Shown here: one piece after another, positions 8,841 through 18,036 of the stretch | How positions within the stretch are numbered: the first letter of the stretch is position 1 | How the letters are laid out: the number at the start of each line of letters is the position of its first letter | Assembly: GCA_017559955.1 (NCBI GenBank) | Contig: JAFYPQ010000030.1 | Coordinates: 1-64,000 of the forward strand | From: Bacteroidales bacterium | GTDB taxonomy: Bacteria; Bacteroidota; Bacteroidia; Bacteroidales; G3-4614 | Direction: 5' to 3' | Length of the DNA stretch: 64,000 bases | Translations under genes and position numbers: made by a program | The notes under the pieces: model-generated | Database searches by the model: none | What the model was told of the DNA's origin: nothing | Seen by the model: the letters and a program-made list of their open reading frames with translations, nothing else

Positions 8841-10298
8841 ATGTTGAATATAAACTTTAAAGCAATAGCAAAAATAATCGGCGTGTTGTTATGCGTCGAA
8901 GCTATTTTTATGCTATTTCCTCTCTTTACATCAATATTTTATCACGAAAAAGATACCTTCCCATTCTTATATAGTTTTATAATTACAGCCGCTATCGGAA
9001 CCATAATGTTATTCTTATCATTAAAGAACAACGAAAGAACAGGTAAAAGAGATGGCTTTATGGCTGTAACTTTTAGTTGGATTGCTATTTCATTAATGGG
9101 TTCTCTTCCGTTTATATTTAATGGAGACGCATCAAATTTTACAGATGCTTTTTTTGAATCGATGTCGGGTTTTTCAACAACAGGTATGAGTATCTTGGAT
9201 GATATTGACAACTCTTGCCATGGTATCCTATTATGGAGAAGTTTAAGCCAATGGTTAGGAGGTATGGGAATAATATTGTTTTCATTAGCAATTATGCCAA
9301 TACTTAATTATGGTTCGGGCTTATACCTATTCAGTGCAGAGATGACAGGTGTTACTCACGAAAAATTAGGGCCACGCATAAGTCAAACCGCAAAAAAATT
9401 GTGGGGATTATATCTGATATTCACCATACTACTCTTTATATTGCTTGCGATAGGTCCCATGGATACGTTTGATGCTATATGCACTGCCATGACAACTTAT
9501 TCGGCAGGTGGATTTTCAACAAAACAAGCAAGTATTGCATATTGGGACTCGGCATATATCGAATATGTAATAACATTCTTTATGCTTTTATCTGGTATGA
9601 ACTTTGCCTTAGTATATCGTTCTGTTTTCAGAAGTCCTAAATATCTATTTCAAAACGAAGAGCTTAAGTATTATATATATATAACTATTATCGGAACTAT
9701 TATAATAGCATTATATCTTCTTTTAGAATATACTTCAAGTTACGAATGGAGCTTTAGAACAGCATTATTTACAGTAGTTTCAGGATTAACAACAACCGGA
9801 TATTCTATTACCGACTTCTGTAATTGGGGCTCATTCTTCTTCTTCTTTATATGTTTGTGTATGCTGTGTGGAGCGTGTGCCGGATCAACCTCTGGTGGTG
9901 CAAAAATGATTAGGACAATAATTTTAATGAAAAATACCACTGCTGAATTTTTCAGACAAATCCACCCAAATACTATACGCCCCATAAGAGTAAACAACAA
10001 TACAGTTTCTCACGAAATTGTATCTAAGGCATTGGCCTTCTTTGTATTTTATGTGCTAATTATTTTAATAAGTTGCATAGCTCTATCTCTGTTAGGATTA
10101 GACATTGAAGAGAGCATAGGTTTGGCCATTTCAAGTATAAGCAATTGCGGACTTGGCATTGGTGGAGATAACCCTGATGCTATATTTACAACTTTACCCC
10201 AAATAGGCAAATGGATTGTTTTATTTAATATGTTAGTGGGAAGGTTGGAAATATTTACTGTATTAATACTCTTCTCTCCGTACTTCTGGAAGAAATAA
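8841..10298 (+). CDS. trkH: Trk-type potassium transporter membrane subunit TrkH
   Basis: Polytopic inner-membrane protein of 485 residues with about ten to twelve hydrophobic segments in the TrkH/KtrB arrangement of four pore repeats. Filter-like glycine motifs follow pore helices: S-G-F-S-T-T-G-M-S near 110, T-Y-S-A-G-G-F-S-T near 219, T-T-T-G-Y-S near 319 and S-N-C-G-L-G-I near 433. It imports potassium and pairs with TrkA, whose gene ends 3 bp upstream. A run of phenylalanines (F-F-F-F-F near 335) sits in one membrane segment. The next gene, ftsK, is 115 bp away with its own -7 box, so this operon probably ends here. Confidence 0.95.
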   Translation: MLNINFKAIAKIIGVLLCVEAIFMLFPLFTSIFYHEKDTFPFLYSFIITAAIGTIMLFLSLKNNERTGKRDGFMAVTFSWIAISLMGSLPFIFNGDASNFTDAFFESMSGFSTTGMSILDDIDNSCHGILLWRSLSQWLGGMGIILFSLAIMPILNYGSGLYLFSAEMTGVTHEKLGPRISQTAKKLWGLYLIFTILLFILLAIGPMDTFDAICTAMTTYSAGGFSTKQASIAYWDSAYIEYVITFFMLLSGMNFALVYRSVFRSPKYLFQNEELKYYIYITIIGTIIIALYLLLEYTSSYEWSFRTALFTVVSGLTTTGYSITDFCNWGSFFFFFICLCMLCGACAGSTSGGAKMIRTIILMKNTTAEFFRQIHPNTIRPIRVNNNTVSHEIVSKALAFFVFYVLIILISCIALSLLGLDIEESIGLAISSISNCGLGIGGDNPDAIFTTLPQIGKWIVLFNMLVGRLEIFTVLILFSPYFWKK

Positions 10299-10341
10299 CA
10301 ATTTTTTAGATGATTTTTAAGGAGAATTTATCCTTTTTGTT

Positions 10342-10349
10342 TATTTTTG
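10342..10349 (+). promoter_or_regulatory. ftsK -7 promoter box
   Basis: TATTTTTG, a match to TAnnTTTG, lies 64 nt before the ftsK ATG in the gap after trkH. The -33 element is not clear. Confidence 0.45.
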
Positions 10350-10413
10350 CATAAATAGGTAATTTTATTTATACCAAAAAGAGGGATATATTACTTCTTT
10401 CAATTATTTAATT

Positions 10414-12786
10414 ATGACAAGAAAAAAAAATTCTAAAAACAATTCTACTATAAATAATATTAGAGACTTTTTTAAAAAAGATAGCGTTAAGGTATCAATA
10501 GGAATTATTCTAATATTATTTACAATTTATCTTATTATAAGCCTTACCTCATTTTTAATATCAGGCTTTGCCGACCAAAGTCTTTTAGATGCATCGGCAA
10601 ATGCCGAGAATGTTACCAACAAGGGCGGCTCGACAGGTTCAAGATTAGCAAATGTTCTAATTAACAAATGGATAGGTGTTTCAACATATCTGTTTATTCC
10701 TTTACTTATTGCCATAGGATTAAAACTTATTGGAGTACTGAAAAAGCCATTAACTAAAATGTTTGTCTATTCGTGTTGTATAGCTATTGTTCTGTCAGTT
10801 ACATTAAGTTTCTTATTTGTTAACGGAGAAACCGGCTATTCTATATATTGGGGAGGAATGCATGGTTATTACATTTCAGAATTCTTAGAGACAAATATCG
10901 GTTGGATAGGAACTTTATTAGTGATAATTGCTTCAATAATAGTATTATCAATATTTGCATTTAACACAACCATTGATATTATTAGGAATTTATTCTCATT
11001 CAAATATTTAAAGAAAAAAATAAATATTGAAGAGTGCGATGCACCTTCTCCCATTATTGAAGAAAATAATTTTAACGAAATAAGTTTTACATCACCGAAA
11101 GAAGAGTCGCTTATTGTAGAGGATATTAACGACAATATTAATTTAGATGAAAATAAAGAGACAAATGATATTGAGATAGTTGAAAATAACAATCCCGAAA
11201 ACGATGACGATGTTGAATTTACCATAAATGTTGGTAAAGATGATGACATAACAAAAAAAAGTATTACCGATTTAGGAGAGTATGATCCAAAATTAGATCT
11301 TGCTCACTACAAGATGCCAACCTTCGACCTGCTAAAAAAACAGAATGAGGGAGAAGTCTCTATTGACAACGAAGAGCAAAATGCTAACAAACAGCGTATT
11401 ATTGAGACATTAGGGAATTATGGGATTAAGATATCTTCAATTAGTGCAACAGTCGGACCAACAGTAACATTATATGAGATTGTCCCTGAAGCCGGTGTAA
11501 GAATTTCAAAAATTAGAAATCTTGAAGATGATATAGCCCTTAGTCTCTCTGCATTAGGCATTAGAATTATAGCCCCAATACCTGGTAAAGGCACAATTGG
11601 TATTGAAGTACCTAACAAAGATGCTAAAATTGTATCGATGCACTCTGTTATTGCCTCTCGAAAATTCCAAGAGAGCAAGTACGAACTTCCTATTGCCCTT
11701 GGTAAAACCATATCTAATGAGGTATTTATGATTGACCTTGCAAAAATGCCTCACGTTTTAGTTGCTGGTGCAACAGGTCAAGGAAAATCTGTTGGATTGA
11801 ACGCAATAATAACCTCTTTATTATACAAAAAACACCCATCACAACTAAAACTTGTACTTATTGACCCAAAGAAAGTTGAGTTTAACATCTACTCTGATAT
11901 AGAGAAACATTTCCTTGCCAAGAATCCGGAAACAGAAGAGGCAATAATTACAGATATACCCAAAGTCGTAAATACTCTTAAATCTCTTACTAAAGAGATG
12001 GACAACAGATACTCTCTTTTACAAAAAGCTCATGCCCGAAATATCAAAGAGTATAATGCTAAATTTATTGCACGACAACTTTCGCCTCTTAACGGACACT
12101 ATTATATGCCGTATATAGTGGTTATTGTTGATGAGTTTGGTGATTTAATTATGACTGCAGGCAAAGAAGTTGAACTGCCAATTGCACGTATTGCACAATT
12201 AGCTCGTGCGGTAGGTATTCATATGATAATTGCCACACAACGTCCATCAACAAATATTATAACCGGTGTGATTAAAGCCAATTTCCCTGCTCGTATAGCG
12301 TTTAAGGTTTCGGCAATGGTTGACTCTCGAACAATTCTTGATTGTCCAGGAGCAAACCAATTGATTGGACGTGGAGATATGCTATTTTCCCAAGGAAGCG
12401 AACTGATACGTGTTCAATGTGCATTTGTTGACACACCTGAGGTTGAAGATATTTGTAACTATATAGGAAAACAGCAAGGTTACCCTGAAGCATACGAATT
12501 GCCAGAATTCACTGAGGATAATTCTGATTCATCAGGCAATAACGTCAATCTTAAAGATAGGGACGAATTGTTTGAAGAGGTTGCTCGTTTAGTTGTTTCT
12601 GAACAACAAGGCTCAACATCTCTTATTCAAAGAAAATTCTCTTTGGGATATAACAGAGCCGGAAGAATTATGGACCAACTTGAAGCAGCAGGTATTGTCG
12701 GACCAAGCAAAGGAAGTAAACCTCGTGATGTGTTAATGATAGATTTAATAGCATTAGAGAATTTACTTGATAATATGAAAGGATAA
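10414..12786 (+). CDS. ftsK: DNA translocase FtsK/SpoIIIE
   Basis: Septal DNA pump of 790 residues that clears and resolves chromosomes at division. Four hydrophobic segments fill about 25-200 (membrane anchor); an acidic, low-complexity linker rich in E, D and N covers about 205-300. The RecA-like motor follows, with Walker A G-A-T-G-Q-G-K-S near 452 and Walker B V-V-I-V-D-E-F-G-D-L near 570. The C-terminal gamma winged helix is visible as S-L-I-Q-R-K-F-S-L-G-Y-N-R-A-G-R near 735, the part that reads KOPS sites and activates XerD. The linker is short compared with E. coli FtsK. A run of nine A's lies at codons 3-6. lolA begins 1 bp after the stop. Confidence 0.96.
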   Translation: MTRKKNSKNNSTINNIRDFFKKDSVKVSIGIILILFTIYLIISLTSFLISGFADQSLLDASANAENVTNKGGSTGSRLANVLINKWIGVSTYLFIPLLIAIGLKLIGVLKKPLTKMFVYSCCIAIVLSVTLSFLFVNGETGYSIYWGGMHGYYISEFLETNIGWIGTLLVIIASIIVLSIFAFNTTIDIIRNLFSFKYLKKKINIEECDAPSPIIEENNFNEISFTSPKEESLIVEDINDNINLDENKETNDIEIVENNNPENDDDVEFTINVGKDDDITKKSITDLGEYDPKLDLAHYKMPTFDLLKKQNEGEVSIDNEEQNANKQRIIETLGNYGIKISSISATVGPTVTLYEIVPEAGVRISKIRNLEDDIALSLSALGIRIIAPIPGKGTIGIEVPNKDAKIVSMHSVIASRKFQESKYELPIALGKTISNEVFMIDLAKMPHVLVAGATGQGKSVGLNAIITSLLYKKHPSQLKLVLIDPKKVEFNIYSDIEKHFLAKNPETEEAIITDIPKVVNTLKSLTKEMDNRYSLLQKAHARNIKEYNAKFIARQLSPLNGHYYMPYIVVIVDEFGDLIMTAGKEVELPIARIAQLARAVGIHMIIATQRPSTNIITGVIKANFPARIAFKVSAMVDSRTILDCPGANQLIGRGDMLFSQGSELIRVQCAFVDTPEVEDICNYIGKQQGYPEAYELPEFTEDNSDSSGNNVNLKDRDELFEEVARLVVSEQQGSTSLIQRKFSLGYNRAGRIMDQLEAAGIVGPSKGSKPRDVLMIDLIALENLLDNMKG

Positions 12787-12787
12787 T

Positions 12788-13420
12788 ATGAAAGCATATA
12801 TTTATTCAATTCTAATGTTTATTTCTTTAATGATTACACCTGCTATGTTGGCTCAAAACGGAAGATGTAACAATATATTAGATAAAGTTATTAAAGAATA
12901 CGATAATGCAAATGGAGTTAGTGCAAACTTTAATATACACTCCGAAAGCAATGGATATGCCTCAGAAATTGGAGGTAAAATAGTTTTAAATGGAAGGATG
13001 TTTGCTTTTACAACCAATGAAATGGAGTGTGGTTATGACGGCGAAACATTATGGACATATATCAAAAATAATGAAGAGATAAATCTTTCTATCCCTGAAG
13101 AGGAAGAAATAATAAATATCAACCCATATCTATTATTCAGTAATTACAACAATAGATTTAAATGTTCATACGAAGGGAAGAATGGCGATTTAGAGACCAT
13201 TGTAATGTCGCCAAAGAACTCAAACGACAATATTTCAAATGTTAAGGTTGTAATAAACAGCAAATTACTATATCCTTCAAGAATAGAAATTAAAAATAAG
13301 GATAATTCAAAATTTATAATCATAGTATCGAATTACAACAGTAGAGTTAATATTGATAAATCGGAATTTAAATTCGACGAAAAAAGACACCCAAATATTG
13401 AAATAATTGATTTAAGATAA
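12788..13420 (+). CDS. LolA-like periplasmic lipoprotein carrier
   Basis: Secreted protein of 210 residues with a signal peptide of about 22 residues (hydrophobic stretch then M-L-A-Q). The mature part matches the LolA/LolB fold by pattern: an early helix D-K-V-I-K-E-Y-D-N-A-N-G-V-S-A-N-F, then alternating beta strands with G-G-K-I-V-L-N-G-R-M-F-A-F and D-G-E-T-L-W-T-Y. LolA carries lipoproteins from the inner to the outer membrane. It sits between ftsK (1 bp gap) and trxB (6 bp gap), an order known in Bacteroides. Sequence identity to proteobacterial LolA is low, so the role is assigned from fold pattern and context. Confidence 0.8.
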   Translation: MKAYIYSILMFISLMITPAMLAQNGRCNNILDKVIKEYDNANGVSANFNIHSESNGYASEIGGKIVLNGRMFAFTTNEMECGYDGETLWTYIKNNEEINLSIPEEEEIININPYLLFSNYNNRFKCSYEGKNGDLETIVMSPKNSNDNISNVKVVINSKLLYPSRIEIKNKDNSKFIIIVSNYNSRVNIDKSEFKFDEKRHPNIEIIDLR

Positions 13421-13426
13421 TATATT

Positions 13427-14365
13427 ATGGAACGTATTAAATGCTTAATAATAGGATCAGGACCGGCAGGATATACTGCTGCCATATATGCTGGCAGAGC
13501 TAATCTATCTCCTGTCGTTATTGAAGGTATTCAACCCGGAGGACAACTTACAACAACTACTGATATCGAAAATTTCCCGGGATATCCCCAAGGCATATCA
13601 GGCAATGAAATGATGGAGGATTTAAAAAACCAAGCTCTTAGATTTGGAACAGACATAAGACGAGGAATTATAACCTCCGTAGATTTTTCTACCCCACCCT
13701 ATAAATTAACAATAGATGGAGAAACTGAGATTGAGGCAGATACTGTTATTATTGCAACAGGAGCCTCAGCTAAATATCTCGGTTTAGCCGATGAAAATAA
13801 GTACAAAGGATTAGGTGTATCGGCTTGTGCAACATGCGATGGTTTCTTTTACAGAAGAAAAGTTGTTGCTGTTGTAGGTGGTGGCGACACAGCTTGTGAG
13901 GAGGCTGCTTATCTATCAAATCTTGCAAGTAAAGTATATATGATTGTTCGCAAAGACTACCTAAGAGCTTCAAGCATTATGCAAGACAGAGTTAAGAATA
14001 ATCCTAAAATAGAAATTCTTTTCAATACCCAAACAGAAGGTCTCTTTGGTGAAGAAGCTTTGGAGGGTGCTCATTTAGTAAAATTTAAAGGCACAGAGAA
14101 TGAGGAAAAATTTGATATAGCTATTGACGGATTTTTCCTTGCCATAGGACACAAACCCAATACTGATATTTTTAAACCATATCTTGAACTTAACAACGAA
14201 GGTTATATAATAACCAAGGGTATTACCAGCGAAACAAATATTGCCGGAATTTTTGCAGCAGGCGATGTTGCCGATACCCGATACAGACAAGCTATTGTTG
14301 CAGCAGGAGGTGGATGTAAAGCAGCTATGGATGCAGAGAAATACATAACAGAAAATAATTTGTAA
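13427..14365 (+). CDS. trxB: Thioredoxin reductase
   Basis: FAD/NADPH flavoenzyme of 312 residues that reduces thioredoxin in the cytoplasm. The FAD-binding G-S-G-P-A-G-Y lies at about 10-16 and the redox pair C-A-T-C at 134-137 is followed by D-G. The NADPH site V-V-G-G-G-D-T-A-C-E-E-A lies near 155, and the second FAD motif G-I-F-A-A-G-D-V-A-D near 278. Length equals the family norm. The gene follows the LolA-like gene after 6 bp and precedes a Crp/Fnr regulator by 5 bp, so the four genes from ftsK probably share a transcript. Confidence 0.97.
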   Translation: MERIKCLIIGSGPAGYTAAIYAGRANLSPVVIEGIQPGGQLTTTTDIENFPGYPQGISGNEMMEDLKNQALRFGTDIRRGIITSVDFSTPPYKLTIDGETEIEADTVIIATGASAKYLGLADENKYKGLGVSACATCDGFFYRRKVVAVVGGGDTACEEAAYLSNLASKVYMIVRKDYLRASSIMQDRVKNNPKIEILFNTQTEGLFGEEALEGAHLVKFKGTENEEKFDIAIDGFFLAIGHKPNTDIFKPYLELNNEGYIITKGITSETNIAGIFAAGDVADTRYRQAIVAAGGGCKAAMDAEKYITENNL

Positions 14366-14370
14366 TACAT

Positions 14371-15072
14371 ATGGTACGACAAACACTTGTTAAGAACGTT
14401 ATTAAAGGCGAAATGGCCGATATTTGGAATCTCTTTACACAAGAAGAGAAATCTGAAATGCTTGCCCATTTTGAAGTAAGATCGTTTAAAAAAGAGTGTA
14501 CCATATATAAAGAAGGAGAAGACTCTAAATTCTTAATGTGTCTTATAAGAGGCAAAGTTAAACTAACCAAGGAGGGCGTTGGTGGAAGATACCAAATTAT
14601 AAGACTCATAAGACCTCTGCAATATTTTGGATTTCACGCATATTTCGCCAACATACCATACACTGCAAATGCAATAACAATAGAGTCGTCTGTTGTTGCA
14701 TTTCTTCCTATGAATATTCTCGAAAGTTATATGTATAAAAACAGTAAACTTTCACACTTCTTTGTTAAACAAACAGCCGGAGAGTTATTACACTCCGACA
14801 ATATGATTGTCTCTTTAACTCAAAAACATATTAGAGGAAGATTAGCCGAATCGCTATTCAGATTACGTGATTTTTACGGATTATCGGATGATGGGTCGAT
14901 TGATGCCAAATTCTCACGTGAAGATCTTGCAAATCTCTCAAATATGACCACATCAAATGCTATACGCACTTTATCGGCTTTTGCAAAAGAGAACCTTATT
15001 GATGTAAATGGACGTAATATAAAAATTACAGATGAGGAGAGATTGTCTAAAATAAGCAAATATGGGTGGTAA
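14371..15072 (+). CDS. Crp/Fnr family transcriptional regulator
   Basis: Regulator of 233 residues with an N-terminal cyclic-nucleotide-type beta-roll (about 20-130; K-E-G-E-D-S-K-F-L-M-C-L-I-R-G-K-V-K-L near 46) and a C-terminal winged helix-turn-helix (about 165-225; F-S-R-E-D-L-A-N-L-S-N-M-T-T-S-N-A-I-R-T-L). No four-cysteine Fnr iron-sulfur set is seen, and the cAMP-contact R-S pattern is absent, so the ligand is unknown. It starts 5 bp after trxB, which suggests, but does not prove, a link to redox or oxygen response. A strong terminator follows. Confidence 0.9.
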   Translation: MVRQTLVKNVIKGEMADIWNLFTQEEKSEMLAHFEVRSFKKECTIYKEGEDSKFLMCLIRGKVKLTKEGVGGRYQIIRLIRPLQYFGFHAYFANIPYTANAITIESSVVAFLPMNILESYMYKNSKLSHFFVKQTAGELLHSDNMIVSLTQKHIRGRLAESLFRLRDFYGLSDDGSIDAKFSREDLANLSNMTTSNAIRTLSAFAKENLIDVNGRNIKITDEERLSKISKYGW

Positions 15073-15111
15073 TGCTTTTATTACTGATAATAAGAGACTT
15101 ATTCTATAACT

Positions 15112-15146
15112 AAAAAACTAATTGGCAATGCCTATTAGTTTTTTTT
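15112..15146 (+). terminator. Rho-independent terminator after the Crp/Fnr gene
   Basis: Arms A6-CTAAT-T-GGC and GCC-T-ATTAG-T6 pair around an AAT loop with one T-T mismatch, followed by a run of T's. It closes the ftsK-lolA-trxB-crp transcript. Confidence 0.8.
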
Positions 15147-15274
15147 AATGCTATCTTATATAATTCTCATTGGTTTATTATTCAACAAAAACCTCAATAA
15201 ATATACGAATAAGCGAAGAAGAGTATACTCAAGGTTTAGCTCAAATATCGAAATAAATACAATGGGTTCTTATT

Positions 15275-16072
15275 TTAGTAATTTAAATTAAATTGCTTAC
15301 GGTGAAATATAAAGTTTCGTCCCAAATATTTTTCCCTGACTATTGGGTCTGACGCCAACTCTTCTGATGTTCCTTGAAACAATATTTTTCCCTCAAACAG
15401 AAGATAAGCTCTATCAGTAATACTTAATGTTTCCGGAGCATTATGGTCTGTTATTAAAATACCTATGTTTTTCTCTTTTAGTTTATATACTATATATTGT
15501 ATGTCCTCAACAGCAATAGGGTCAACTCCTGCAAATGGTTCGTCAAGCATAATAAATTTAGGACCTATAGCCAGACATCGTGCAATTTCTGTTCTTCGAC
15601 GCTCTCCTCCAGATAGTTGATCTCCTAAGTTTTTACGGACCTTTTCAAGACGAAATTCCGCAATTAACTCTTCTAATTTTTGATGTTGTTTGGCTTTATC
15701 GGGTTCTGCTATTTGAAGTATTGAATATATATTATCTTCGACACTCATTTTACGAAATACCGATGCCTCTTGTGCCAAATACCCTATTCCGTGTTTAGCA
15801 CGTTTATATACGGGGAATTTTGTTATCTCCAAGTCATTCAAAAAGATTTTACCTTCATTTGGTGTAACCAATCCTGTTGTCATATAAAACGTGGTTGTTT
15901 TCCCTGCGCCATTGGGGCCTAACAAACCTACAATTTCACCTTGTTTTACGTTTATCGATACATGGTTGGCAACAACTCTTTGCCCATATTTTTTTACCAG
16001 ACCTTCGGTTCGTAAAACCATCATATCGTCGGTATATGTTAATTGCTCGCTGGCGTTTTCTTTTTGAGACAT
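15275..16072 (-). CDS. lptB: LPS export ABC transporter ATPase LptB
   Basis: ABC ATPase of 265 residues that powers LPS extraction from the inner membrane with LptFGC. Walker A G-P-N-G-A-G-K-T is at 52-59, the signature L-S-G-G-E-R-R-R at 153-160 and Walker [13 protein letters not shown] from 174. The run [13 protein letters not shown] and the -F-A-G-V-D-P ending are typical of LptB rather than other ABC ATPases. It has an extra 16 or so polar residues before M-V-L-R-T-E-G-L; translation could instead begin at one of the two Met codons at 17-18. It stands alone, converging on the Crp/Fnr gene. Confidence 0.94.
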   Translation of the reverse strand: MSQKENASEQLTYTDDMMVLRTEGLVKKYGQRVVANHVSINVKQGEIVGLLGPNGAGKTTTFYMTTGLVTPNEGKIFLNDLEITKFPVYKRAKHGIGYLAQEASVFRKMSVEDNIYSILQIAEPDKAKQHQKLEELIAEFRLEKVRKNLGDQLSGGERRRTEIARCLAIGPKFIMLDEPFAGVDPIAVEDIQYIVYKLKEKNIGILITDHNAPETLSITDRAYLLFEGKILFQGTSEELASDPIVREKYLGRNFIFHRKQFNLNY

Positions 16073-16090
16073 ATTTCAAATTTTATTATG

Positions 16091-16098
16091 CGAAGTTA
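16091..16098 (-). promoter_or_regulatory. lptB -7 promoter box
   Basis: On the minus strand this is TAACTTCG, the TTCG variant of the -7 consensus, 18 nt before the ATG at 16072. That fits the longer N-terminus as the true start. Confidence 0.45.
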
Positions 16099-16193
16099 AG
16101 CAAATTTGAATTATTATAAAATAATATCTATTATAAATATTCTAAAAAGTATAGATATATTCACTTTATCAATCATAGTTGTAATATTTTTTA

Positions 16194-16201
16194 TAAATTT
16201 G
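16194..16201 (+). promoter_or_regulatory. mlaE -7 promoter box
   Basis: TAAATTTG, a full match to TAnnTTTG, lies 30 nt before the mlaE ATG. No clear -33 TTTG is seen. Confidence 0.5.
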
Positions 16202-16231
16202 CCATTGATAACTAATACAATATTATAGGTA

Positions 16232-16993
16232 ATGAAACTTCTTAATATTTTTATATTTGACAATCTTGCCAAATTCGGAAGATACATAATGCTTCTTGGT
16301 AAGGTTTTTACAAAACCCGATAAATGGAGAGTATTTTTTAAAAGATATATCGATGAGGTTTACAAACTTGGAGTTGATTCTATTGCCATCGTTTTTACAA
16401 TATCTATTTTTATTGGGGCTGTTATTGCTATTCAAACCCAAAAAAATATAACTTCACCATTTATTCCGTCATACACAATTGGTATGCTAACTCGAGAAAC
16501 TATATTGTTAGAGTTCTCTTCAACAATTATGGCACTAATTCTTGCGGGTAAAGTCGGTTCAAGTATTTCTTCTGAAATTGGGACCATGAGAGTTACCGAA
16601 CAGATTGATGCATTGGAAATTATGGGTGTAAACTCTGCCAACTTCTTAATACTTCCTAAAATCTCAGCATTGGTTACATTTATTCCATTCTTGGTTGTTA
16701 TAAGTATGACAACGGGACTAATTGGAGGTTACTTGGTTGGAGAATTTACCGATATGTTTGCCCCTACTAAATATATATATGGATTACAAGCATATTTCCA
16801 AGAGTTTTACGTATGGTATTCTATTATTAAATCGTTATTCTTTGCATTTATCATATCTACCGTAGCTTCGTTCTACGGATATACCGTTAAAGGTGGAGCG
16901 ACCGAAGTTGGTAAAGCAAGCACCGATGCTGTTGTTGTCAGCAGTGTATCAATTCTATTATTAGATGTTTTACTTACAAAAATTTTATTGTAA
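16232..16993 (+). CDS. mlaE: MlaE-type ABC permease for phospholipid transport
   Basis: Integral membrane permease of 253 residues, the MlaE/YrbE family that moves phospholipids between inner and outer membranes to keep outer-leaflet asymmetry. About five to six hydrophobic segments are visible; the family hallmark region is G-S-S-I-S-S-E-I-G-T-M-R-V-T-E-Q-I-D-A-L-E-I-M-G split over about 108-132, which contacts the ATPase. The stop codon overlaps the mlaF start by one base, so the two are translationally coupled. No mlaD substrate-binding gene follows; it must be elsewhere. Confidence 0.93.
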   Translation: MKLLNIFIFDNLAKFGRYIMLLGKVFTKPDKWRVFFKRYIDEVYKLGVDSIAIVFTISIFIGAVIAIQTQKNITSPFIPSYTIGMLTRETILLEFSSTIMALILAGKVGSSISSEIGTMRVTEQIDALEIMGVNSANFLILPKISALVTFIPFLVVISMTTGLIGGYLVGEFTDMFAPTKYIYGLQAYFQEFYVWYSIIKSLFFAFIISTVASFYGYTVKGGATEVGKASTDAVVVSSVSILLLDVLLTKILL

Positions 16994-17760
16994 TGATCGA
17001 AGTTAAGAATATTATAAAATCTTTTGAAGGCAAAAGAATTTTACACGATATATCAACGACATTTTATGCAGGTAAAACAAACCTCATAATAGGACAAAGC
17101 GGTTCGGGTAAAACAGTTCTTATGAAATCGATTGTAGGATTGCTACGCCCGGATAGTGGAGAAATTTTATATGACGGCAGGGATTTCTTGAAATATAAAA
17201 AAGAAGAATTAAAAAAATTAAGAGTTGAAATTGGTATGTTGTTTCAAGGCTCAGCTCTATTTGACTCTATGACTGTTTTGGAGAATGTAATGTTTCCGTT
17301 AATGATGTTTACAAAACAGAGTTACGCCGAACGCAGAAAACGTGCTGAATTTTGTTTGGAGAGGGTTAATCTTAAAGGTGCTAACAATTTATTACCCGCC
17401 GAACTAAGTGGAGGTATGCAAAAACGTGCAGCCATAGCACGAGCTATTGCCCTTAATCCAAAATATCTTTTCTGCGATGAACCCAACTCAGGAATAGACC
17501 CCAAGACATCATTGGTTATAGATAAATTGATTAATGACATTACTCACGAATATAACATAACAACAATTATAAACACACACGATATGAACTCGGTTATGGG
17601 TATTGGCGAGAATATTATATTCCTAAACAAAGGTCATCTTAGCTGGGAAGGGACAAAAGAGGATATATTTGCATCAAAAGATGAAGCATTTAATGAATTT
17701 GTGTTTGCTTCGGAAATAATGAAAGAGGTTAAAAGCTATGTAAATAGTCAAAACAGATAG
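16993..17760 (+). CDS. mlaF: MlaF-type ABC ATPase for phospholipid transport
   Basis: ABC ATPase of 255 residues that energises MlaE. Walker A G-Q-S-G-S-G-K-T is at 34-41, the Q-loop L-F-Q-G-S-A-L-F-D near 83-91, the signature L-S-G-G-M-Q-K-R at 138-145 (the M-Q-K-R ending is characteristic of MlaF) and Walker B L-F-C-D-E-P-N-S-G-I-D-P at 159-170. The start ATG shares a base with the mlaE stop. A tRNA gene with its own promoter follows, so the operon ends here with two genes. Confidence 0.94.
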   Translation: MIEVKNIIKSFEGKRILHDISTTFYAGKTNLIIGQSGSGKTVLMKSIVGLLRPDSGEILYDGRDFLKYKKEELKKLRVEIGMLFQGSALFDSMTVLENVMFPLMMFTKQSYAERRKRAEFCLERVNLKGANNLLPAELSGGMQKRAAIARAIALNPKYLFCDEPNSGIDPKTSLVIDKLINDITHEYNITTIINTHDMNSVMGIGENIIFLNKGHLSWEGTKEDIFASKDEAFNEFVFASEIMKEVKSYVNSQNR

Positions 17761-17851
17761 CATTTCTCTATATCTCAATAGATTGACATATACAAATAGA
17801 TATTCGTTTCAGATATTTACAATTTTTAAATTAAATATTATCTCAATATTC

Positions 17852-17882
17852 TTTGCATAGATAATTTTTTTTATTACCTTTG
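17852..17882 (+). promoter_or_regulatory. tRNA-Cys promoter (-33 and -7 elements)
   Basis: TTTG at 17852-17855 and TACCTTTG at 17875-17882 are separated by 19 bp, a textbook Bacteroidota promoter with both elements. The predicted start lies about 20 nt before the mature tRNA. Confidence 0.75.
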
Positions 17883-17908
17883 CAGTGCCTTACAAAAAGG
17901 GGCGATTT

Positions 17909-17979
17909 GGTTCCTTGGCCGAGCGGTTAGGCACCGGTCTGCAAAACCGTTTACAGCAGTTCGAATCTGCTAGGAACCT
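17909..17979 (+). tRNA. tRNA-Cys (GCA)
   Basis: A 71-nt cloverleaf is visible. The acceptor arms GGTTCCT and AGGAACC pair fully; the discriminator is T at 17979, the identity base of cysteine tRNAs. The anticodon loop CTGCAAA carries GCA at about 17940-17942. The T arm AGCAG-TTCGAAT-CTGCT is canonical. CCA is not encoded, so it must be added after transcription. The gene has its own promoter and a terminator directly behind it. Confidence 0.97.
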
Positions 17980-17981
17980 CA

Positions 17982-18015
17982 AAAAAAGTTCTGATTAAAA
18001 TCAGAACTTTTTTTA
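17982..18015. terminator. Bidirectional terminator between tRNA-Cys and a TPR gene
   Basis: An A7-GTTCTGATT arm pairs with AATCAGAAC-T7 around a two-base loop. Flanking A and T runs make it functional on both strands: for tRNA-Cys (plus) and for the TPR gene ending at 18037 (minus). Confidence 0.88.
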
Positions 18016-18036
18016 TATCCATACAAAATGTATATA

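Noticed and set aside
10869-11249. 126-codon serine-rich frame antisense to ftsK
   Set aside because: It is the shadow of the acidic FtsK linker; E/D codons on one strand give S/F/L runs on the other.
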